64,000 nucleotides of DNA from Aphidius gifuensis (GCF_014905175.1 NC_057792.1:12627321-12691320); one strand, 5' to 3'; shown: positions 22,360 to 33,510, counted from the first letter of the stretch. Numbers and translations: made by a program. The notes: generated by a model from the sequence alone, not told the origin.

Positions 22360-23060
22360 CCTTCGAGAAATTACTTTTTTTAAAAATTAACATTTGGCAT
22401 TAACACAAGTGTCAAAATAAAATATTTGCAGCTATCAGTAAAGTCACTCACTGGACAATTCCAATCTAATTACTTTTTTTTTTATTCGTAAATTTAGGGT
22501 TTATTTTCATGAAATATTACGTTTAGAATTTTTCGATCTGTCAATTGAGGTTGAAAATAATAAAATAAAAATAAATATAAGTCATAATTATTTTTTTATC
22601 AATTGTTTAGATTGAATAGATTATAAAGAAACTTAAGACTATTGTGTTTGACTATAACTATTCTCTGGATTAAAGAATTCCAATGGACCATAGCAATGTT
22701 TGAGACTTTGATTTTTCACTTTGTATAAAATAAAAACTGTAACGTAACATGAAATCTTTACAAATTGAAGTTGAAAAAGGTCTTATGCTTCTTTTTAAAT
22801 ACTACAATGTAATATAGGATTTTTCATAAGTTTTCAATCTTTACTTGCGTATATCATTAAACTTGCTGTGCATAATGTATTTTTTACAATAGTAATGTTG
22901 GAAAAATTCAAATTTGTCCATCTAAAAATTACAATTTACCATAGTTATTTTTTAACTGCTACTTTTTACGATGCTTGTTGTTGCCGATTGCAGTATTTAA
23001 AAGTCCATATTCAAATGTGTTCAGTGAAAATTCATATTAAAAACCACCCATAGTAAAAAC
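22360..23060. other. No recognisable feature
   Basis: AT-rich. The 61-residue plus-strand ORF at 22868 has no family resemblance. Confidence 0.3.
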
Positions 23061-23066
23061 AATCAA

Positions 23067-23639
23067 ATGACTGCTCGTCAGTTATTCTGCGCACTGGGAA
23101 GCCTTTTCTCTCTCAACGTTTCCGTGAAACATCCGCCACTTTCGAAAGAAAAATCATTTACGGCACCACTCGGCTTATACCCTCTCTATCCACAGAGCTT
23201 TAGCAGTGACTCATTTGAATTATTAACAACAAAGTCCCGATGGTACAAGAATAGACCGAACTGAACTATTTTACGGGTTGACCAAAGATTATCTTCATCG
23301 TACACTAGAAAAAACAAAGTGGTGGTCACAATTACTGCCAATCCGAGGTTGCCCTGAGATTTTCTATGATTTGATTGAGTAACAAAAAATGTTGTGGGGT
23401 TCAACGATAGTCAAAACCAAGAAAAGAAAAAAGAAACAAAAGATAGCAGTTATCAGTCAGATGACGGCTTGAAGTTTTTATGTGAATTTGTTATTTGCGA
23501 GCTAATGTCTTTAAAAAACAACGATTATCAATTTTGTTCAGAAGAGTTTCGTAACTTGAAGAAGAAAAAAACTTTAGGAAATCAGCTAAGATCGAGTAAT
23601 CTGAAGAAATTCCACGATGAAAATCCTATTTACATCTAA
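23067..23639 (+). other. Unrecognised segment with two adjacent short ORFs
   Basis: Plus-strand frames of 65 codons (23067-23264) and 81 codons (23394-23639) lie in a stretch somewhat less AT-biased than its flanks. The second is rich in Lys/Asp/Glu, with CEFVICELMSLKNN near its middle. I recognise neither, and no splice or promoter evidence links them. They could be captured coding DNA or chance. Confidence 0.25.
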
Positions 23640-23669
23640 TTTCCCGTGTAAGAGACTACAACACGGCCG

Positions 23670-23870
23670 ATACATGGCGAAATTCTGCCATTAATGGGCC
23701 ACTAATACGCCGGGCCCGGCGCGTTACACCGTTCTAATATTGGCTGCCATTAATGGCCCGTTAATACTTGCCAAGATTGGCCCATTAAAATTTGCCAATA
23801 TTGTCCCATTAACGTTTGACAAGATTGGCCCATTAACATTTGCCAAGATTGACCCACTACTTGCAAATTC
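23670..23870. repeat. 24-bp tandem repeat (ATTGGCCCATTAACATTTGCCAAG)
   Basis: Three to four successive units at 24-bp spacing read A-T-T-G-(G/T)-CCCATTAA, then TTTG(C/A)CAA. They are preceded by a looser AATGGCCCGTTAA unit and a GC-rich GCCGGGCCCGGCGC palindrome at about 23710. Confidence 0.8.
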
Positions 23871-23977
23871 AATTATTTGTATAAATAAAAAAAAAAATAT
23901 TTTTTTTTTGAATTGCATTCATAGATTCTCGAGTCCAACTCAGTTTTTTTTTATCACAAATGTTTTTTTTTCCTGCC

Positions 23978-24058
23978 TCTCGCCGGGCGCGAACCTTCGA
24001 CCTAATACCTAAATCTACACTAAACCTATGCTTTACTAACTGAGCCACGAGCGCGATA
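23978..24058 (-). repeat. tRNA-like sequence (probable SINE head)
   Basis: The minus strand reads GCGCTCGTGGCTCAGTTAGTAA, here broken as GTGGCTCAGTTAGTAAAGC (A-box-like) and, about 35 bp later, GAAGGTTCGCGCCC (B-box-like). The D-arm is nearly intact, but the anticodon region AGGTTTAGTGTAGATTTAGG does not form a normal stem. This fits a tRNA-derived SINE or tRNA pseudogene. A second copy with the shared TAGGTTTAGT core is at 61598-61675. Confidence 0.55.
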
Positions 24059-24250
24059 AATATATATTTCGAAAGTTTTTTGTTTTCTTGTAGTAATTAA
24101 GTTCACTCGTAGACTTCGTAAACTTTTTTGAAGATGACTATTCAAATACAAACATATTTATTTATTCATTCAATTTTAATGCTCCATTGTTGATTTTTTT
24201 TTTTCTATCGTTTTGTTTTTTTTTTTTGTCAAAAATTAGCTGATGGTTGG

Positions 24251-24512
24251 TAGCCATTAAATGGCCAGCCATGAATTTGCCATGAATTGGCCGATGAACG
24301 ATAGCCATTAATGGGCAGCCATGAATTTGCCATGAATTGGCCAATGAACGGTAGCCATTAATGGCCAGCCATGAATTCGCCACGAATTGGTCGATAAACG
24401 ATAGCCATTAATGGCCAGCCATGAATTTGCCATGAATTGGCCAATAAATGGTAGACATTAATGGCCAGCCATGAATCCGCCACGAATTGACCGATGAACG
24501 GTAGCCATTAAT
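24251..24512. repeat. 50-bp tandem repeat, about 5.2 units
   Basis: TAGCCATTAATGGCCAGCC recurs at 24251, 24302, 24352, 24402, 24452 and 24502. Each is followed by ATGAATTTGCCATGAATTGG. It is related in motif, in inverse sense, to the 24-bp repeat on the other side of the tRNA-like segment. Confidence 0.92.
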
Positions 24513-25622
24513 AGTGAGGGAAACGAGATTAACTACCGTGCCTATATATTATTGGCATAGAGCTAACCCTAAACCTCCAATTCCTTGGGAATTTATTTTA
24601 AAATATGATTGATTAGATAAAAATATTATGTCTTCTGATCATTTCATTAAATCAATATCAAGCTTTTTAATAAATAAAAAAACAGATTTTTTAGATGTAT
24701 ACTTTTTTTTTAAACTTCAAAATCAATTTCAGAAATTGCGTTTTTCTTGATATTCCCTTAAAAACTCAGAGCACTCTGACAAACATTAGAAACCAAAATT
24801 AAATCAAAGGAATATGGCTTCCAAGTCGAGAGCAATTCGACAACATTATAAAATAAAATTGAGCAAGAATAGTAGAATGGTGTGAAAAACCTTTAGGTAT
24901 ATTTACAGTATTCAATATCGCATCGATGGCGCGAATTTAATAATGATACTTTTAGCTATGTTTCCAAGTCACATGTTGTTATTGTTTATTTTTCTTTTTA
25001 TTGAGTTTAATGGGTTTTTTTTTTTTTACATTACATGTAAAAGGAAATATTTTTAAATATCTAAATCATCTGCCAGACGCATCTGTCTATAGAGCAAAAA
25101 AGCTAACATATTTTAAAATACTATTTTTGACTTGTTCATCTTTTTGTGATGATTGATGCACAACTATTTTGTAAGTTAAGTAATAAATATTAAAAATCAT
25201 AAAAGGTCAGATAAAGTTAATAATATACAAAACAATGATTCCCTAAGACATCATTATCAACGAATTTCTCGATGGTATAATGGATGGACATCTTAATTTT
25301 GATGACAATGAAAGTTGGTTGCTGTCAGTGAGTGACAGAATATCATCAAGTGTCGAAGATCTTAAAGCTTGGTTAAGAAAAGATTTATCAGTAAGTTCAC
25401 TTAATGATTTGTCAAATGATATACAACAAAAACAATTAATCTAAGAACTTTTGAAAGACCGAAAAAAGTGGAAGAATAAGTTTGGAATTAATAATGGAAA
25501 TAACATCACCAACAAGTAATAATGTTTGGAAATTAAATTATCAACAAGAATCATCAATAAAAATAAATAATGAAAATGATAATAAAAATCAAAAGGACAA
25601 AGAACATGTGTCAGCAACGTTG
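24513..25622 (+). repeat. Left arm of a large inverted repeat
   Basis: The sequence AGTGAGGGAAACGAGATTAA onward is inverted at 36735-38095, with an extra internal duplication there, and in part at 40458-40915. Matching landmarks include GGCACGGTAG, CCAAGGAATTGGAGGGTTAG and ATTCAATATCGCATCGATGG. The arm carries the decayed ORF described at 25255-25560. It begins abruptly after the 50-bp repeat. AG...CT edges alone suggested a Polinton, but right-arm homology continues past CT, so that was rejected. Confidence 0.8.
25255..25560 (+). pseudogene. Unrecognised decayed ORF, duplicated inverted at 36840-37105
   Basis: A plus-strand frame reads NEFLDGIMDGHLNFDDNESW, then LLSVSDRISSSVEDLKAWL, RKDLSVSSLNDLSNDIQQK and, after one stop, ELLKDRKKW. 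It is followed by an Asn-rich tract. The inverted copy keeps the same residues, including the same stop, with a few substitutions (for example DPSHLNFDD) and a different continuation. A stop shared by both copies means it was already defective before duplication. I do not recognise the family. Confidence 0.45.
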
Positions 25623-25624
25623 TA

Positions 25625-26891
25625 GTCCAGTCGAAAGTTGTCTGAGTTTGCTCAATTGTGGGTAAACTTTTGAAAAAAATCATAGGTATAGATGAGAGGG
25701 TGGGAAATTGATTGGGATAGAGGAAAAATCGCGGAAAAATTTTTAAAGGGGGGAAAAAAAATAAAAAGTTTTTCTATTTTGAATAGCGGGTAAGATATAG
25801 GGTTTACGGAAAATTTGTAAAGGAGAAAGTTGTAGAGAAAAAAATTAGCTAAATTTTATTGTAGGTCATTTTTGGGGTTTATAGAAGGGTTTAGAATATA
25901 TAAGGGTTTTAAAAATTTTTTGGGTGCGTTCGATTGGAAATCAGGGGGAAATAAATGACGTAGGAATGAGGGTCGCGGTCTCCGTTTTGTTCTGTCATTC
26001 GTCGCAGTTCGTCGTACTAGTTTGCGGGCTGAAATAAAATGATGATAGGCTGTAAATTACTTTTTTCATTTAGATCATTTACTTTTAGGTCATTTCTGTG
26101 ATTTTACCCCTTTTTTTCCGCCCACAGTCCCTCAAACTCGGAGAAAAGAAGAAAACCGTATTGTAGTTAATATTTTCGCTGTTAAATGAAATTGTTGTTA
26201 AATTAAAAAAAAAATCTTATCTTTTTATTATTTTATCAATTTATATATTTATAATTTAATTGTTTAAACAAAAAAAAAAAAAAAATTTTTTTTTTATTTC
26301 ATTGTCAATTTTTTTTTAAAATAATTTTAATATTCATTAATTTTTTTTAGTTACAATTATTAATACTTTAAACAATATATTATTTAAACAATAAAATATG
26401 TTGTAAATTAAAAAATCTGGAAATTAAAATATCCCTCAATTTTATTTTATTTTATTTTATATTTTAGTTATTATTATTTTATTTCAGCCCGCAAACTAGT
26501 ACGACGAACTGCGACGAATGACAGAACAAAACGGGGACCGCGACCCTCATTCCTACGTCATTTATTTCCCCCTGATTTCCAATCGAACGCACCCAAAAAA
26601 TTTTTAAAACCCTTATATATTCTAAACCCTTCTATAAACCCTAAAAATGACCAACAATGAAATTTAGCTAATTTTTTTCTCTACAACTTTCTCCTTTACA
26701 AATTTTCCGTAAACCCTATATCTTACCCGCTATTCAAAATAGAAAAACTTTTTATTTTTTTTCCCCCCTTTAAAAATTTTTCCGCGATTTTTCCTCTATC
26801 CCAATCAATTTCCCACCCTCTCATCTATACCTATGATTTTTTTCAAAAGTTTACCCACAATTGAGCAAACTCAGACAACTTTCGACTGGAC
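25625..26891. mobile_element. TA-flanked element with ~410-bp terminal inverted repeats
   Basis: The ends are GTCCAGTCGAAAGTTGTCTG and CAGACAACTTTCGACTGGAC, flanked by TA (25623-25624, 26892-26893). The arms are about 98% identical in inverse over some 410 bp and enclose about 440 bp of AT-rich sequence containing (TTTTA)n. It interrupts the downstream part of the ORF-bearing left arm. No transposase was found. Confidence 0.93.
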
Positions 26892-27124
26892 TATTGAGAC
26901 CATCAGTGTCAGGCACGTTATTAATATCATTGTCATTATCAAATGGTCAAGAAAGTTTTGATGCAATTTTTAATATATCACAATCAAATTAATTCTTTTA
27001 TCAATTGAACGACTGATTTTAAGGATTCAACAATTATGAACACATCAAGACCATTTTCTTTTAGATACATCAACAACAGATATTGATAAAATTAATGAAA
27101 ACGAAAATAACAATAATAAAAAAG

Positions 27125-27202
27125 ATCGGGTAACGTTTGTTGGGGCGTGTGGCCCGCGTTACCGTTGAAAATTGAAAATTTTCAATACTCCGGCTAGGGC
27201 CG
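27125..27202 (+). repeat. Structured repeat S, copy 2
   Basis: The plus strand reads GGGTAACGTTTGTTGGGGCG, GTGGCCCGCGTTACC, then GTTGAAAATT/AATTTTCAATAC and CGGCTAGGGCC. Both hairpins are intact. Confidence 0.7.
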
Positions 27203-27639
27203 TGTTAAATTTTATGTGTTAAATGATTTTTGAAAGTAACAATACAATAATAGTACATTTTTTTTTAATTTTCTCAAAATCAATTTTTTTTTGAAGTGAA
27301 ACTTCTTTAGAATGGGCAGAAAAAAAAAAAAACAAAAGATGGATGCAACGAAAGTAACGGTATGAAGGTAAGTAATTTTAAATTATTTTTTATCTTGTTT
27401 TATTTATTTATTCCCTTGACAACGATACAAAAAAATTTGTTTAAAATTTTAGTTTCATGAAAGATTCAAGAGACAAAGGTGAATCACTTTTATTATATAC
27501 AATATATAATTTATTATTTTATTTTTGATCAAATAATGAGTATTTAAAATTAATCTGTTAAATAAACAAGTAATACACAAGATAATAGTTATTCAAGTGC
27601 TTGATATAATACGACAGCGACATCATAATCACAATACCA

Positions 27640-29300
27640 AACAACAATAAATAATATGTGGATGAAATGTGGTACCACGTGAACGTAAAGATAGTAAAGA
27701 TGGTATTTTAGATTGTATAGGATTTCAAAAAACAATTAATGACATTGAAATATTAGCAGAAAAATGTGACAAATGTACTGGTAATCCTAAATTAGTAAAA
27801 ATTAAAATACGACGAGGTGCTATACCAATGTCTGATAATTTTGATAAGACTTGTAATGGTTTACTTAATAATTGTATTATTCAAATAATAAGTATCTAAA
27901 ATAAATCTGACTAAATAAACAATTAATACACAAGATAGTGGTTATTCAAGTGCTTGACATAATACGACAGCAACATCATAATCACAATACCAAACAACAA
28001 TAAATAATATGTGGATAAAATGTGGTACCACGTGAACGTAAAGATAGCAAAGATGGTAATTTAGATTGTATAGGATTTCAAGAGACAATTAATGACATTG
28101 AAATATTATTAGAAACATGTGATAAATGTACTGGTAATCCTAAATCAGTAAAATTTAAAATACGTCTAGATCTTATACCAATGTCTGGTAATTTTCATGA
28201 GACTTGTACTGGTGGTTGTAATAATATTTTTAATCAAATAATGAGTATTGAAAATGAATTTGTCAAATAAACAAATAAAACCCAAGATAGTGGTTATTCA
28301 AGTGCTTGACATAATACGACAGCAACATCATAATCACAATACCAAACAACAATAAATAATATGTGGATGAAATGTGGTACCACGTAAACGTAAAGATAAT
28401 AAAGATGGTATTTTAGATTGTATAGGATTTCAAGAAACAATTAATGACATTGAAATATTAGCAGAAAAATGTGACAAATGTACTGGTAATCCTAAATAAG
28501 TAAAAATTAAAATACGACGAGGTGCTATACCAATGTCTGATAATTTTGATGAGACTTGTAATGGTGGTTATAATAATATTTTTAAACAAATAATGAGTAT
28601 GTAAAATAAATCTGTTAAATAAACAATTAATACACAAGATAGTGGTTATTTAAGTGCTTGACATAATACGACAGCAACATCATAACCACAATACCAAACA
28701 ACAATAAATAAAATGTGGATAAAATTTGGTACTACATGAACGTAAAGATAGTAAAGATCGTATTTTAGATTGTATAGGATTTCAAGAGACAATTAATGAC
28801 ACTGAAATATCATCAAAAACATCTGATAAATGTACTGGTAATCCTAAATCAGTAAAATTTAAAATAGGACCAGGTGCTATACTAATGTCTGGTAATTTTC
28901 ATGAGACTTGTACCGGTAGTTGTAATAATATTTTAAATCAAATAATGAGTATTTGAAATAAATCTGTTCAATAATCAAATAATACACAAGATAGTGGTTA
29001 TTCAAGTTTATGTGCTTGTTATGATCGTGCTTGCCATGATCGAAATAAATTCAAGATCTTGAATGAATTTGTTAAGGACAAAAAAATTGGAACAGATGAT
29101 TAAATATTGAATCATTCAATGAAACAACAACAACAGGAGTAAATAATAATTTTATAAATGATGTACCCAGTGGAAATCAAAATAACAATAACAATATTGA
29201 TCATATATAAACAGCAGCAATCATAATAGAACAAATACATGGTGGTGGTGGTGGCGGCGATGAAGCACCATCATGTGTTTGTGGTTAATTCGCTCATAAA
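27640..29300 (+). pseudogene. Top3alpha: DNA topoisomerase III-alpha C-terminal zinc module, four tandem copies
   Basis: Four ~352-bp direct repeats (frames starting at 27669, 28022, about 28375 and 28726) each encode about 75 residues. They contain RKDSKDGILDCIGFQ, CDKCTGNP, VKFKIRRGAIPM, TC(N/T)GGCNN and NQIMSI. This matches the C-terminal zinc-ribbon region of topoisomerase III-alpha in order and spacing: a C-x-G-(F/Y) block, a CPxC pair, a KFKFKRGS(L/V)PP-like strand, then CxGGCDxxL. A further segment near 29268-29300 reads EAPSCVCG, resembling the start of the GRF zinc finger that follows in that protein. Copy 3 has an in-frame stop and the catalytic core is absent. Repeats include identical non-coding spacers (CAAGATAGTGGTTATTCAAG), so duplication acted on DNA. 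It is either a decayed captured gene or an exon expansion. Confidence 0.72.
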
Positions 29301-29383
29301 AAAGATGTTAAAAAAATCGATCATTATTTGACATTAAATTTTTTTAACATCAAATAGTTCGTTTTGTTTTTTTTTTTTTTTTT

Positions 29384-30490
29384 ACGGAGGCTAGGAACCA
29401 TAAGCTCAGCCGCAGTCTTGAATTCATCGGCGAAAAGAAAAAAACGCTCATAACTTACGAACTAACTAACCGAGAGACTGTACCACCAGGCTCAAAAGAA
29501 GCGCATTAAAAAACTCTATCGCCCGCGTTATAGGTTTTTTGCTCTATTGATAATAGTTTTTGATCAAAAAACTAAAATGTAAATTTTGAAAAAGTTTTTT
29601 TTTCTTACTTAAAAATTTGTGGTGTCTAAACTTTCCATCAGAGAGTATTTATCACCAAAGGTTTTTTATTCGTGAATCTTTTGTGTTATATATTTCATCA
29701 TTCTTAAATTATTATTTATGTAACTTAAAATAGTACATACGTTTTCATGTAAAAATTTTACAAGTTATAAAAATGGCGCAATATATAACTCGACGCAAAA
29801 TCATAGTAGAGACTTCGTATTAGGCTTAATTTTTGTGTCTCAAAAAACTCTATCGCCCGCTTTGCAAAATTCCTTTCCGTTTATAATAGTTTTTGAGAAA
29901 AAAAGAAAAAAGCTATAAAATTAAAAAAAAAAATTCTGATATTTAATTTTTTTTCTCGAAAACTGTTATTGAGAGAGAAAAAAACCCCTAATGCCGTTAC
30001 TAGATTTTTTTGAGGCACATAATTTGAGCCTAATACGAACTTCCTATCTTGATTATAACAAAAGTTATGGCTCGCCGAAAAAACTTAAAAACGGCGCAAT
30101 GAATAACTCAACGCGAAATCTAAAGAGAGACTCCGTATAAGGCTCATATTATTCGTCTCAAAAAACTCTATCGCCCGCTTAATGGGTTTTTTCCCCTATC
30201 TATAATAGTTTTTGAGAAAAAAAAAAAAAAACTTCAAAATTTGACAAAAATTCGGATATTTAGTTTTTTTGCTCGAAAACTGTTATTGAGAGAAAAAAAA
30301 AACTGTAATGCCGTCACAAGATTTTTTTTAGGTGCTAAATTTGAGCCTAATACGAATTCCCTATCTTGATTATAACAAAAGTTATGGCTCGCCGAAAAAA
30401 AAATAAAAAAAACGGACCAAAAAATGTCATCATAGAGTTGAAATAAAATGTTAATAATGCTCCAAAAAAAGCTTTGAAAAACTCTATTGC
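29384..30490. repeat. Repeat family R, copy 2
   Basis: It starts ACGGAGGCTAGGAACCATAA and follows copy 1 (12816) closely for about 1.1 kb, with the same TCTATCGCCCGC units. Confidence 0.85.
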
Positions 30491-30507
30491 CTTTCTTTTA
30501 AATATGA

Positions 30508-30648
30508 ATAATGTTTTCGTTAATTCACGGTCAAAATATGTCTAAGCAATAAAAATAACAATGGCCCTAGCCGGAGTATTGAAAATTTTCAATTGTCAAC
30601 AGGTAACGCTGGCCACATGACCCAACAAATGTTACCAGGTCTTTTTTT
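30508..30648 (-). repeat. Structured repeat S, copy 3
   Basis: In minus orientation it reads GGTAACATTTGTTGGGTC and GTGGCCAGCGTTACC, with GTTGACAATTG/AATTTTCAA following. The homology with 17840-17969 includes TCTAAGCAATAAAAA, so the repeat unit is at least 130 bp. Stem 1 is preserved despite substitutions in the loop. Confidence 0.65.
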
Positions 30649-30736
30649 TTCATTCAAATATTGAAGAGATAGCTACTAAATTAAAATCAACTTTATTTCC
30701 ATTATAATTTGTATTAATTTTATTTATATTTTTCAG

Positions 30737-30957
30737 GCTGTAACATGTGAGATTACGAGGCTGAAATTGACTCAATATTCAATAATATTGAAAGCTTAAG
30801 TCATCTAAAGTTGATATATCGGGAAAATATTAAAAGATATCATCCCGACAAAAATCCTGAAGATAAAAGAGCAACTGAAAAAACTCAGTATTTCATGAAT
30901 ATATACATAAAACAGAATGAATGTATACATAAAATAGTAATAGAAGTGTTCAGCTGA
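30737..30957 (+). pseudogene. DnaJ (J-domain) fragment
   Basis: After a T-rich TTTCAG, the frame from 30751 to a TGA at 30955 is open for 68 codons. It reads DYEAEIDSIFNNIESLSHLK, then IYRENIKRYHPDKNPEDK and RATEKTQ. Helix II and the invariant HPD tripeptide (30841-30849) of the J domain, which stimulates Hsp70 ATPase, are intact, followed by the usual KNPED loop. An in-frame TGA lies directly before codon 30751, helix I is atypical, and helix III degrades into YFMNIYIKQ. AATAAATAAA follows at about 30967. It is probably a captured or processed fragment, though a live exon cannot be excluded. Confidence 0.65.
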
Positions 30958-31252
30958 CTAGTGGTTCAATAAATAAATATTTATATAAAATTATATTCTG
31001 TGTTAAGTTTTTAAATTAGAATTTCATTTACATAGAACCTTAATATTATAACTAATCAATAAATTTAAAAATTTCTATCATAATTGTTAATGACTGAATG
31101 AACATAATAGTACACTCGGAATGAGAGTGAAAAAGACAACTAGTCAAAAATATATTAATGCAACGAGAGATCTTTCAATTACTATTTATTAGAATTACTA
31201 AAGAAGTTTCACTTCCCTGTGCGTACAATAACACACATCTTTTTTTTTTTTT

Positions 31253-32225
31253 TTTCGCTCAAATTACGTAGAGTCAAGGCAAGCTATAACTTTTGTTAGA
31301 ATTAACGGAATGACTTCAAATTAGGCTCAAAAAACATGGTTTTCAAAACTCTGTCGCCCCTCAAGAGGTTTATCCTGATTCAAATGGACAATTTTTTTCT
31401 ATTTTTGAAAAAAAAATTGCAAAAATATTTTAAAAATTCTATTTTTTACAATTTTATAAAAACTATAATTTTTTTTGAAAAGAGTTTCGAGTAAAAAATA
31501 TAGGATTTTACCACACATGCTTTTTAAGTCTTATACAAAGTATCTAGCACGATTTTGTCGAAAGTTAGAGCGTTTTTCAGAAATTACTGGAAAACTAGAA
31601 AAGCAATAACTTTTGATAAAATTGTAGTAGAGACTTCGTATTAGGCTCAAACGACGCGTCTTCTGAAACTCCATCGCCCCTCTTGAGAAAGAGCATTATG
31701 GGTTTGGTCACTTTTTTAAAAAAAAAAAAAAACTAAATTAGAAAAAAAAAAAAACGATTTTTTAAAATTTTTTATGAAAAATGTGATTCATAAATCAAAA
31801 TTTTCTTGGAGAGGCGATAGATTTTTCGAGTACGCATGTTTCAAGCCTAATATGAAGTCTTTAACACAATTTCATCACGAGTTATTGTTTGCCTAAAAAA
31901 TGAAAACGGCACAAGCTATAACTCAAAATGGAGTAGTCGCAGAGGTTTCATATTAGACTTGAAATAATCGTTTTTCAAAATTCTATAACTTTTTCAAATA
32001 AATTTTTCGCGTACGAATAGTATTTTTCGTAAAAAAAAAAAAAAAAAAAACAATTTTTTTTTTTTCATTTTCTGGGAAAAAAAAAAATGGCCGAATAGAT
32101 AATGTTTTTTTTATTAGGGGCGATAGAATTTCTAAATCCGCGTCTTTTAAGCCAAATCCGAAGTCTTTACGGCAATTAGTTTAAAAGTTATAAACGTTAA
32201 TCTAATTTTAAAACTTAGAGAAAAA
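31253..32225. repeat. Repeat family R, diverged copy 3
   Basis: Units contain AACTTTTG...GAGACTTCGTATTAGGCTCAAA, AACTCCATCGCCCCTC and the inverse-like TCAAGCCTAATATGAAGTC, with a ~300-bp step. GGGGCGATAGA appears in inverse near 32117. Confidence 0.7.
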
Positions 32226-32786
32226 AAAGAAAGAAGGGCGTAATCACCTTTGATAAAGGATAAAGGGCGTATGTCAGGGACTTACACCTTTTTTCCATTA
32301 TCAAAATCATTTTTAATAATAATTAAATGTCGCTTAATTTTAGCAACTTGTGTTTTAACTAGATCGCTTTTTGTCTTGAATTGATTCATAATTTTTTTAA
32401 ATTAATTCATTTATCATTTGTATAAAAACAATTTTCTATTAATTCAATCAATATTATCCTTAAATTAAACGATTTACCCATTAAATAAAATCAAATGTCA
32501 TTTAATTTTAGCAACTTTTGTCTTAACTAGACCGCTTCTTCGCTTGATTTGAAGGATATTTTTGCTTCCTTTTTAGCAAAGTTTCTCTTAAATTAATTCT
32601 CTTTTCTCTTAAATAAAAAAAAAAACTGTCTTAAATTAAAGCAAATAAATTGCTTTAATTAAAAAATATTTTGCTCAAATTAATACATTTTTTTTTTAAA
32701 TCAAAGCCTAAAACTTTCAAGCAAAATTTTGCTATATTTAAGCAACTTTTCTCTTAAATGCAGACATTTTTTTTCTCAGTGTAGGC
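32226..32786. repeat. AT-rich repeats ending in a CACTGAGAAAA-type terminus
   Basis: AAATGTC(G/A)(C/T)TTAATTTTAGCAACTT followed by TTAACTAGA(T/C)CGCTT occurs at about 32326 and 32492. The tract ends TTTTTTTTCTCAGTGTA, identical in form to the right end of the 9716 MITE. This looks like a solo terminus of a related TA-flanked element whose left end is lost. Confidence 0.5.
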
Positions 32787-32789
32787 TTA

Positions 32790-33510
32790 AGAACTCGAAG
32801 GATGATATTCAGGAGAAATTTTTTTTCAAAAAGCTTGACCTGCACTGGAAGTCAGCGATTCATGGTCAATTATAAAATCTAAAAAAATGAAAATAAACAA
32901 TTAAGATTTAAAACTTGAAGAAAATATATATTTGGATGTTGTTCCAATAATAGATTTATAATCTCATATGATAAATGGATTTTAAAATATTCTCTTCACG
33001 GGCAATAGTTGCAGTGTATAATGCAAAATTCGATTCACAATTTATAGTAAATTATAAAATTCATAATAAATGGAAATATTCGATATGAAGTACTAAAACT
33101 TAAAGAACAATAATATTCAAGTGTTTTTTTAATAATGGAGAACATCAAATCCGTCACGACGAATATAAAGATGCATGGAAGATAAAAAGCGTGATTAAAA
33201 GTCAGAAAACTTTCAGGACATTATTATTGAGGGGTTTTTTAAATATATTAATGATAGTATTACGAAAATTTTATTTAAAAATATTTTTTTTATGTACACC
33301 ACCTAAAACGAAAACCATCGAATTTTGTTTACAAGTCATGGCAAATATAAAATTGCATAGAAAATGAAAAGAGTTGAAGTTGATTAAAAAAAATTTTATG
33401 ATGAAGTTCAATCATGTCAACCCGACGAACTATCATAAAAATTGTATTGAGAAATATTTTTGTTGTGTGCATGAGTAAATTTACAATTCTCGAAGTCTGA
33501 CAAGATTTCA
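32790..33510. repeat. Diverged intronic repeat also present at 35510-35930 and 40920-41330
   Basis: Shared landmarks include AAAATTTTATTTAAAAATATTTT, GCATCACAAAA, TTAATGAATGAAGTA-like and AATTTGCTCT strings in the same order. Identity is low, about 65-70%. Confidence 0.4.

Larger units (their letters stand above)
27293..31240. mobile_element. Putative element bounded by GAAGTGAAACTTCTTT hairpins, carrying captured genes
   Basis: The left edge is GAAGTGAAACTTCTTTAG next to a T run. The right edge is CTAAAGAAGTTTCACTTC followed by CCTGTGCGTACAATAACACA and a T run. The same edge pair bounds 49252-52057, where it demonstrably interrupts a Polinton gene. Inside are the topoisomerase III-like repeats, repeat R copy 2, repeat S copy 3 and the DnaJ fragment. 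GAAGTGAAACTTC is itself a hairpin, so the boundaries are less certain than for elements with a target duplication. Confidence 0.5.

Noticed and set aside
22868..23053. 61-codon plus-strand ORF before the 23067 frame
   Set aside because: No domain resemblance, AT-driven composition and no splice context.
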